Shown: positions 57,183-64,000 of the stretch, one piece after another | How positions within the stretch are numbered: position 1 is the stretch's first letter | How the letters are laid out: the number at the start of each line of letters is the position of its first letter | Origin: Craterostigma plantagineum | Lineage: Eukaryota; Streptophyta; Magnoliopsida; Lamiales; Linderniaceae | Direction of reading: 5' to 3' | Assembly: GCA_027422505.1 (NCBI GenBank) | Contig: JAPQWV010000005.1 | Span: forward strand, 7,321,501-7,385,500 | DNA length: 64,000 nt | Position numbers and translations under genes: made by a program | The notes under the pieces: model-generated | Databases searched by the model: none | Told to the model about the DNA's origin: nothing | What the model saw: the letters and a program-made list of their open reading frames with translations, nothing else

Positions 57183-57821
57183 TTAAACCCTAGCGGAAAC
57201 GGCCGGCTCAGCCGCCGCAGCGGCGGAAGACGCCGCACCTCCCAAGAAAGACAAGAACCCAGTCGCAGCATTCTCCTGCTCGTCCAAGAACAGATCCTCG
57301 GGGACCCTAAAAGCACCGTGGGCGCAGACCACCGCTAATCCCACCAACACCGCCGAGATAAGCACCGATCCGACGCTGGTCAGAAAGACCACCACCACCG
57401 TGGAAACCAAAAGCATCCCCAAAACCTCAAGGTCGGAGAAAGACCTGCCGCCGACGACAAGCGGCTGATCCGAGGGACGAAATAGGTAGAGGAAGACCCA
57501 CGAGGCGAGGAGAGCCACGAGGACGATGAGAGAGAAGGGGTGGGAGATGAGGGAGAGAGCGACGGAGAGGGCGACGATTGAGAGGTAATTGACGCGGAAA
57601 TAGGATAGGTTTTTGCGGACCCTTGCGACGGCGTCGGAGAGGGATTCCGGCCGGGCGAAGGAGGTTCTGTCGAGGAGTTCGAGCCACGGACGTTGCTGAG
57701 ATCTGGCGTGGACCAGCGTCGACTTGAGGCGCGCGGCGAGCGATCGGAAGGCTGGGGTGGAAATTGGGGCGGAGGGGTCTGGGTTGGTGATGGGGAGCGT
57801 CGGCGGTGCGCCGGCGGACAT
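57183..57821 (-). CDS. PRA1 family protein (prenylated Rab acceptor)
   Basis: 212 aa, single exon. PRA1 proteins are small multi-pass membrane proteins of the ER, Golgi and endosomes that bind prenylated Rab GTPases and help vesicle targeting. A Pro/Ser-rich cytosolic N-terminus precedes the conserved NLSYFRVNYL (71-80). Next come a hydrophobic pair (about 80-113), a RPSDQPLVVGGRSFSD loop (115-130), and a second hydrophobic pair (about 134-168). VCAHGAFRVPEDLFLDEQE (165-183) is also typical. The tail ends in an Ala-rich stretch. An intronless gene is usual for plant PRA1. The ATG chosen is the first after a stop-containing AT-rich leader. The composition of the loop fits the PRA1.B group, but the member is not certain. 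Confidence 0.93.
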   Translation of the reverse strand: MSAGAPPTLPITNPDPSAPISTPAFRSLAARLKSTLVHARSQQRPWLELLDRTSFARPESLSDAVARVRKNLSYFRVNYLSIVALSVALSLISHPFSLIVLVALLASWVFLYLFRPSDQPLVVGGRSFSDLEVLGMLLVSTVVVVFLTSVGSVLISAVLVGLAVVCAHGAFRVPEDLFLDEQENAATGFLSFLGGAASSAAAAAEPAVSARV

Positions 57822-58028
57822 GGCGTCGGATGTGCGGCGGTGGATCTGCTTCTGCGTTTCTTGTGCGTATTTTAGGCCGCCGCGTTATGTATGAGCTGAG
57901 CTATGCTTAGTAGGCAAGTGGACTTTTTAAGACTATATTTGTACTGTAAACTTAAATTCAGATTTGGGGTTTAATATTTATAAGCTTTTTGGGCTTTAGG
58001 CCCATTGAAATATGACTAATTCTCTTAC
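57822..58028 (-). other. PRA1 upstream region
   Basis: About 200 bp between the PRA1 ATG and the nearest transposon end at about 58029. No clear TATA box was identified. Confidence 0.4.
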
Positions 58029-58201
58029 GGCGCGTTTGGTTGTAATAGCAAGCTAAACCTAACTACAGCGACCCCTTCATAATTAATTAATTTTACCATT
58101 TCAACTCAACTAACTTAAATCGGGGCTTCTACTTTAATTATGGGCTTAGTTACTAATACCCGACTGGAATGAAAAACTAGAGATAGTTACAATGTATTAT
58201 A

Positions 58202-58616
58202 TGATGGAAAATGGTGTTGAGTGGGTTGGCCACCAACCCACTTCACCTAACATTATAATAATATTTAATTATAATATTATTATATTGTTATTAGATAGGC
58301 TTTTGCCTATAAATAGCATAGCTTAGATGCGATAGAAAACACACCAAAGAAAGAAATAAGAGAGGAAGAGGAGAAAGAAAAGAGAGAAAAAAACAGAGGG
58401 TTTGTTCGGTATTTGCCCTAACTATAAAGAGAGATAGTGAGTGTTTCTCCTTTATAGATTGAGAGGTTGTAACCCCTGTTTTTACCCCAATAATAAATTT
58501 CTACCTCGCCCGTGGTTTTTTACCCCAAGTTAAAAAGGGGTTTTCCACGTAAATTCCCGTGTTCCATTTATCCTCACAGTCATTTCCAATTTCGTTACGC
58601 TGTCCATTTCGCAACA
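58202..58616 (+). repeat. 5' LTR of the third copia
   Basis: 415 bp starting TGATGGAAAATGG. It has a TATAAATAG-type TATA box near 58310, and ends CAACA directly before the primer site. Confidence 0.9.
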
Positions 58617-58618
58617 AG

Positions 58619-58630
58619 TGGTATCAGAGC
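58619..58630 (+). other. Primer binding site (initiator-Met tRNA)
   Basis: TGGTATCAGAGC, two bases after the LTR end. This is the standard plant copia/TRIM primer site. Confidence 0.9.
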
Positions 58631-58955
58631 ACTTGTTGCGAAATGGTATTCGAAAATTCCGATTATGCTCCGTGGTTGCAGCTTTGTCTGATCTTCCACA
58701 TCAGAAAGGATATCGAAAAGGTTTATCTTACGGAAGAGTTTTTTGGCAAGTCGTGGTAATAGACTGTGTAAGTAAGTTCTGTCTAGGTGCTGGTGCCAAG
58801 CGGGACACATAGTGACCCCACCATATCTCATCTGAGAATTTACTTAGAAGGGTAATTTTGTCTTGAAAGCTGATCGCTACCCTTTCTGCAAATTATCTTA
58901 TCAGTACTATTTGGTTGGACTGTCGAATTTCTCCGACGGTAGCGACGTGGGAAAA

Positions 58956-61900
58956 ATGGCAGCTAAAAATGAAATTGAGAAATTCAACGGGGGAAACTAC
59001 TCACTGTGGAAAATGAGGATAAAGGCAATTTTACTCAAAGAAAACTGTCTGGAGGCGCTCACTGGCAGACCAACAACTATTGTTAGTGATGCCAAATGGA
59101 GGAAGATAGACGGGAGAGCCATCGCCAATATTCATCTGACATTAGCAAATGACATATTATCAAGTGTAGAAGAGAAGACTAGTGCGAAAGAAATATGGGA
59201 TCATCTTGAAAAGTTATATCAAGTCAAGTCACTCCACAGCCGAATTTTCCTGAAAATAAAATTATACCATCTACGAATGGAAGAATCTTCTTCAGTGACC
59301 GAGCACATCAATAAGTTGAATACTGTGTTCTCTCAACTTAAAGACTTGAACTACAAAATAGAGCCAAGTGAACGTGCCGAGCTTCTACTGCAAAGCCTGC
59401 CAGACTCCTACGATCAACTTGTCATCAATATGAGCAACAACCAAGCCGCGGGAAAACTTATGTTCGACAATATTGCAGCTGCGGTTCTCGAAGAAGAAAG
59501 TCGGCGCAATAACAAAGAAGACAAGTTGATAATATCCCAACAGGCAGAAGCATTGACAGTGACGAGGGCAAGATCAGGAGCACGTGGTCCAAACATGAGC
59601 CGAACACGGACAAGACCCGGAGAGTTTGGTCCAAGTGGGAGTCAAAAACGGCAAAGCCTTGTTACTAAAATTAAGAAGGCGATAAAATGTTACCACTGTG
59701 GCAAGAAAGGTCATCTGAAGAAAGATTGTTGGGCTCTAAACAAGAATCCCAATGCCCAAGGAAATGTCGCCAACACTACCGACGATGGAATTCCCTTGGT
59801 GTGTGAAGCCGCAACCACTATCGCTGAAAATGGAAGATTCAATGACGTGTGGCTCATGGACTCTGCACCTACTTCACATGACCTCTCGAAGGGAATGTTT
59901 TCACCAATACGAGCCAACCTTTGGAGGGTATGTCTACAGCTGCAATGACCAAGCGCTGAAGATTGTTGGGGTGGGTACAATTCAAATAAAGATGTACGAC
60001 GGCACTGTGCGTACCATCCATGCTGTGCGACATGTGGAGGGCTTGAAGAAAAATCTGTTGTCCGTGGGGCAACTTGATGATCTTGGTTTCAAAATTGAAT
60101 TGGAAAACAAGATCATGAAGGTTTCCAAAGGAGCATTGGTGGTGATGAAGGGAGAAAAGATAGCTGCAAATCTATACATGCTAAAGGGAGAGACTCTGCA
60201 AGAAGGGCAGGCATCCGTTGCCACGACAAGTTCAAATGAGAAGTCTACGATGACTTGGCACAAGAAACTTGGTCATATGTCTGAACAAGGCATGAAAATT
60301 CTTGCGCAAAAGAATCTACTTCCTGGTCTCACGACGGTGACGCTACCATTCTGCGAGCATTGTATTGTGAGCAAGCAGCATCGCCTGAAGTTCTCCACTT
60401 CAAATTCTAGAAGCAAAGAAATTCTAGAATTGATCCACTCTGATGTATGGCAAGCACCGGTTGCGCCCCTGGGAGGAGCCAGCTACTTCGTATCATTCAT
60501 AGACGACTACTCCAGGAGATGCTGGGTGTACCCAATCAAGAAGAAGGACGACGTGTTTCCTATCTTCAAAACTTACAAGGCGCGAGTTGAACTTGAAACC
60601 GGAAGAAAGATCAAGTGTCTCCGGTCCGATAATGCAGGGGAATATATTGGCAAAGAATTCACTGAATTCTGCAAAGGTGCGGGCATCAGAAGACAGTTCA
60701 CCACGGCGTACACTCCACAACAGAATGGAGTGGCAGAGCGGTTGAATAGGACCCTGTTGGAAAGAACAAGGGCTATGTTGAGAACTGCGGTCCTGGAAAA
60801 GAAGTTCTGGGCGGAAGCGGTCTGTACTGCCTGTTATGTGGTGAATCGGGCCCCATCTACTGCAATAGAGATGCGGACACCGATAGAAATGTGGACTGGT
60901 GCACCTGCAGACTATTCAAACCTCCATATATTTGGAAGTTCAACGTACGCGATGTACCACAACCAAGAAACGACAAAGTTGGATCCAAAGTCCAGGAAAT
61001 GCCTGTTCTTGGGGTACGCTGAAGGAGTAAAGGGGTATCGCTTGTGGGATCTCACTGACCACAAAGTGATTATCAGCAGAGATGTTATCTTCTTGGAGGA
61101 TAGCGATCAAGAGCAAGTCGAAAATAATAGCAGTTCAAAAGGCGTGACAAAGACTACACCGGTGAAAAGAAAATTGGAGCAATATAATTCTTCTGAAGCT
61201 GAACCGTCGCACGAAGAGCTCAACCCAGTCGAATCTGAAGTACCGGATCTCTGGCGGTCATCACGCGAGCGTAGGCCGCCAAGTTGGCACTCAGATTAAT
61301 CGATAGAGAGCAATATTGCATACTGTTTTCTAACGGAGGATGGAGAGCCAACCACTTTCCAAGAAGCACTGAATAATTCAGATGCGAGTCTGTGGATTTC
61401 AGCGATGCAAGAGGAGATGGAAGCTCTCTATAAAAATAAGACATGGGAGTTTGTGCCATTACCGCAAGGAATGAAACCCATTGGCAACAAATGGGTGTAC
61501 AAAATCAAGCGGAATGGTGATGACCAGGTAGAGCGCTACCGTGCTAGACTGGTTGTAAAGGGATATGCTCAGAAAGAAGGGATTGACTTCAACGAAATTT
61601 TCTCACCGGTGGTTCGACTTACAACAGTCAGGGTGGTCTTGTCAATGTGTGCTACATTCGACTTGCATCTTGAGCAGTTATACGTTAAAACGGCCTTTCT
61701 CCATGGTGACCTGGATGAAGAAATATATATGCTTCAACCAGAAGGTTTTGAGGAACAAGGAAAAAAAGATCTAGTTTGCAGATTGATCAAATCTCTCTAC
61801 GGGCTCAAACAAGCACCTCGATGCTGGTATAAGAGATTTGACTCCTTCATAATTAGTCTTGGCTACAACAGGCTATATTCAGATCCTTGTGCGTATTTCA

Positions 61901-62950
61901 AGAGATTTAGCGATGACGATTTCATCATGTTGATGTTGTATGTCGACGATATGCTGGCAGCAGGACCCAACAAAGGTCGTATCGGCGACTTAAAGACTCA
62001 ACTGGCCAGTGAATTCGAAATGAAGGACTTGGGGCCAGCAAACAAAATCCTTGGCGTGCAAATTTCTCGAGACAGAAGCAAGCGGAAGATCTGGCTTTCC
62101 CAAAAGAATTATTTGAAGAAAATCTTGCGAAGGTTCAACATGCAAGATAGTAAGCCAATATCTACCCCTCTTGCTGCTAATTTCAAGTTATCCTCCGAGA
62201 TGTGTCCTACTGATGAAGACGAAAGGATAGAAATGTCTCGACTGCCATATGCATCGGCGGTAGGAAGTCTAATGTTCGCAATGATCTGTACCAGACCAGA
62301 CATTGCCCATGCAGTGGAGTCGTTAGCCGATACATGTCCAACCCTGGTCGGGAGCACTGGAGTGCTGTTAAGATGATTCTCAGATATATCAAAGGAACCT
62401 CGGATCTCGCCTTATATTACGGAGGTACAGATTTTACTGTCCATGGTTTTGTTGATGCAGATTATGCAGGTGAACTTGATAAAAGCAGATCCACAACCGG
62501 ATATGTGTTTAATCTTGCTGGCGGTGCTGTAAGCTGGGTTTCAAAACTGCAGTCCATTGTTGTAACGTCAACAACGTGCTGTAAGCTGGGTTTCAAAACT
62601 GCAGTCCATTGTTGTAACGTCAACAACGGAAGCAGAATATGTCGCAGCTACGCAAGCCAGTAAAGAGGCAATATGGTTGAAGATGTTGCTGGAAGAACTC
62701 GGCCACAAACAGGAGTGTTCTCTATTGTGATAGCCAGAGTGCGTTGCATCTTGCAAGGAATCCAGCATATCATTCAAGAACCAAACACATCCGGGTCCAA
62801 TACCACTTTGTTCGTGAACAAGTGGAAGAGGGGACTGTGGACATGCAAAAAGTTCACACTGCGGATAATCTGGCAGACTACATGACCAAAGCAATTCTTG
62901 TGGACAAGTTTATGTGGTGTCGTTCCTCATGTGGATTGACTGAGCATAAG
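58956..62950 (+). pseudogene. Copia gag-pol remnant of the third copia
   Basis: Gag probably starts at the ATG at 58956. A CCHC knuckle (CYHCGKKGHLKKDC) lies near 59689-59730. The protease active site is altered: the Gly of D-S-G is Ala and a Pro follows. A frame break follows near 59890. Integrase (60430-61000) carries SDVW, RSDNAGEY and GVAERLNR blocks. There is a stop at 61299, then the RT frame (61405-62376) with YVDDMLA, another frame break near 62335, and an RNase H with an exact 52-bp tandem duplication (62525-62576 = 62577-62628) that shifts the frame. It is close in organisation to TNT1-94-type copia. Confidence 0.92.
62525..62628 (+). repeat. 52-bp tandem duplication in RNase H
   Basis: The two units (TGCTGTAAGCTGGG...CAACAACG) are identical and abutting. 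Since 52 is not a multiple of three, the frame is lost at this point. Confidence 0.92.
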
Positions 62951-63022
62951 TAACATGCAAAGGCGAGCTAGAAGGATGGTGTGAAGATCTGATTGGTCAT
63001 CAATCAAATCTTCAAGTGAGAT

Positions 63023-63409
63023 TAATGAAAAATGTGGCCAACCCACTTCACCTAACATTATAATAATATTAAATTATAATATTATTATATTGTTATTAGA
63101 TAGGCTTTTGCCTATAAATAGCATAGCTTTACACACCAAAGAAAGAAATAAGAGAGGAAGAGGAGAAAGAAAAGAGAGAAAAAAATAGAGGGTTTGTTCG
63201 GTATTTGCCCCAACTATAAAGAGAGATAGTGAGTGTTTTCTCCTTTATAGATTGAGAGGTTGTAACCCCTGTTTTTACCCCAATAATAAATTTCTACCTC
63301 GCCCGTGGTTTTTTACCCCAAGTTAAAAAGGGGTTTTCCACGTAAATTCCCGTGTTCCATTTATCCTCACAGTCATTTCCAATCTCGTTAAGCTGTCCAT
63401 TTCGCAACA
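63023..63409 (+). repeat. 3' LTR of the third copia
   Basis: 387 bp, matches the 5' LTR with small deletions near its start and around 63130. Followed by TTATA. Confidence 0.88.
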
Positions 63410-63452
63410 TTATATATATTATCTTGGTTAATACTGCAAACCAAACGGGCCC

Positions 63453-63684
63453 TATACTATCTTGGTTAATCTTGTCAATACGAGGCTTGGTAATAGAGGG
63501 CAGTTTCCATTGGGATTCGTACACTTAATCTTTATGGCGAGTTTGTTATGCGAAATTGCATGAAAAAAAATGAAGGAAAATTAAGTTAGCGCCTCAAACG
63601 TTTATACGTTACGTTACGCTTCCAATGTTGTAAAATTTTTATTTTCTTATCCGCCTTAAAATTCTTATGCCAAACGCACCTTAA
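63453..63684. other. Intergenic, nothing recognised
   Basis: Short AT-rich interval between two transposon ends. Confidence 0.5.
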
Positions 63685-63919
63685 GGCTTGGTTTGAATCG
63701 TAGAAAGCGATGGGGAAAAGAAAACTAGAGAGAAATTGATTTCCACTAGTTTTTCCCTCATTTTGCTCACCATGGAGAAAAATAATTTTCCATATTTTTT
63801 GTTTAAACTTAACTTTCACTTTTTTCCTTACCTATTTTTCTTTAGTCAACCAAACACAAATGATTTCCTTCTTCATTTCTTTTCTTTTCCTCGCTAAATT
63901 CCTTTAACCAAACACAGCC
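63685..63919. mobile_element. PIF/Harbinger-type MITE
   Basis: The ends GGCTTGGTTTGAA and AACCAAACACAGCC are inverted. TAA flanks both sides (63682-63684, 63920-63922). 235 bp of T/A- and purine-rich DNA, non-coding. Confidence 0.75.
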
Positions 63920-63944
63920 TAATGAATGGTTCTACAGCAGTCAA

Positions 63945-64000
63945 ATTCCCCCACCCCCCCCCCCCCCCAAGGGTGGGACGGGCTGCAATGTTCCAGGCCC
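63945..64000. repeat. Poly-C run and start of a GGGC-rich repeat at window edge
   Basis: A C run (about 14-18, with one A) is followed by GGGTGGGACGGGCTGC. It is like the GGCCCGCC-rich MITEs elsewhere, cut by the window end. Confidence 0.4.

Larger units (their letters stand above)
58202..63409 (+). mobile_element. Ty1/copia retrotransposon (third copy)
   Basis: LTRs at 58202-58616 and 63023-63409 end TTTCGCAACA. TTATA flanks at 58197-58201 and 63410-63414, a perfect 5-bp duplication. TGGTATCAGAGC at 58619-58630 is the initiator-Met tRNA primer site. Gag, protease, integrase, RT and RNase H are all recognisable but the frame is broken in several places. The LTRs differ by small indels (the left has about 28 bp more). 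Because of the defects it is not autonomous. Confidence 0.95.
58029..63452. mobile_element. Small TIR element split by a copia insertion
   Basis: GGCGCGTTTGGTTG (58029) and, beyond the copia, CCAAACGGGCCC (ending about 63452) are inverted termini of the TGTTTGG class. With the copia removed, about 210 bp remain. The target duplication was not resolved. The host gene PRA1 lies about 200 bp to the left. Confidence 0.55.

Overview
This is nuclear DNA of a flowering plant, almost certainly a eudicot. The evidence is intron-containing genes of plant-only families (LSF2, CIPK, WEB/DUF827, DUF688, NPF, PRA1, defensin-like), AT-rich intergenic DNA, and dense nested plant transposons: Ty1/copia, Cassandra TRIM, MULE, hAT, PIF/Harbinger and CACTA derivatives. 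The species cannot be read from the sequence.

Host genes: (1) 758-1046 (-), first exon of the chloroplast phosphoglucan phosphatase LSF2; the remainder lies off the left edge. (2) 12840-14159 (-), intronless CIPK kinase. (3) 26739-27902 (-), WEB-family coiled-coil protein. (4) 40188-40712 (+), small DUF688 protein. (5) 42900-43163 (-), secreted eight-cysteine defensin-like peptide. (6) 47749-51769 (-), complete four-exon NRT1/PTR transporter of the NPF5 (PTR3) type, 596 aa. (7) 57183-57821 (-), PRA1-family membrane protein. No operon-like logic applies. These are unrelated single genes separated by transposon blocks.

Transposon layout: a decayed copia (1188-6812) lies just upstream of LSF2. 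A run of MITEs, two of them nested pairs, covers 6.8-11 kb. A TIR-flanked segment at about 11.4-12.35 kb holds a fragment of the thylakoid kinase gene STN8. An outer TIR element (about 14.97-23.25 kb) carries a MULE (15016-17727, 9-bp target duplication) inside its left terminus, a tandem array built on a TACTAC motif, and a Cassandra TRIM with 5S-rRNA-derived LTRs (21068-21610). A long-LTR copia with an almost intact polyprotein spans 30604-38227, and a third copia (58202-63409) sits inside a small TIR element. At least 14 further MITEs or retroposons were delimited, many with exact target-site duplications.

Main discoveries: the MULE carries, besides an internally deleted mudrA-like transposase, an intact two-exon gene for a GRF zinc-finger/coiled-coil protein. 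It is convergent with the transposase, in the position mudrB takes in maize MuDR. Three unrelated transposons carry a motif matching the plant snRNA upstream sequence element, set a fixed distance from a TATA box. A fragment of STN8 has been captured between TIR-like ends. Several genes have transposon ends within roughly 150 bp of their start or TATA box. All calls come from reading the sequence; no database search was run.
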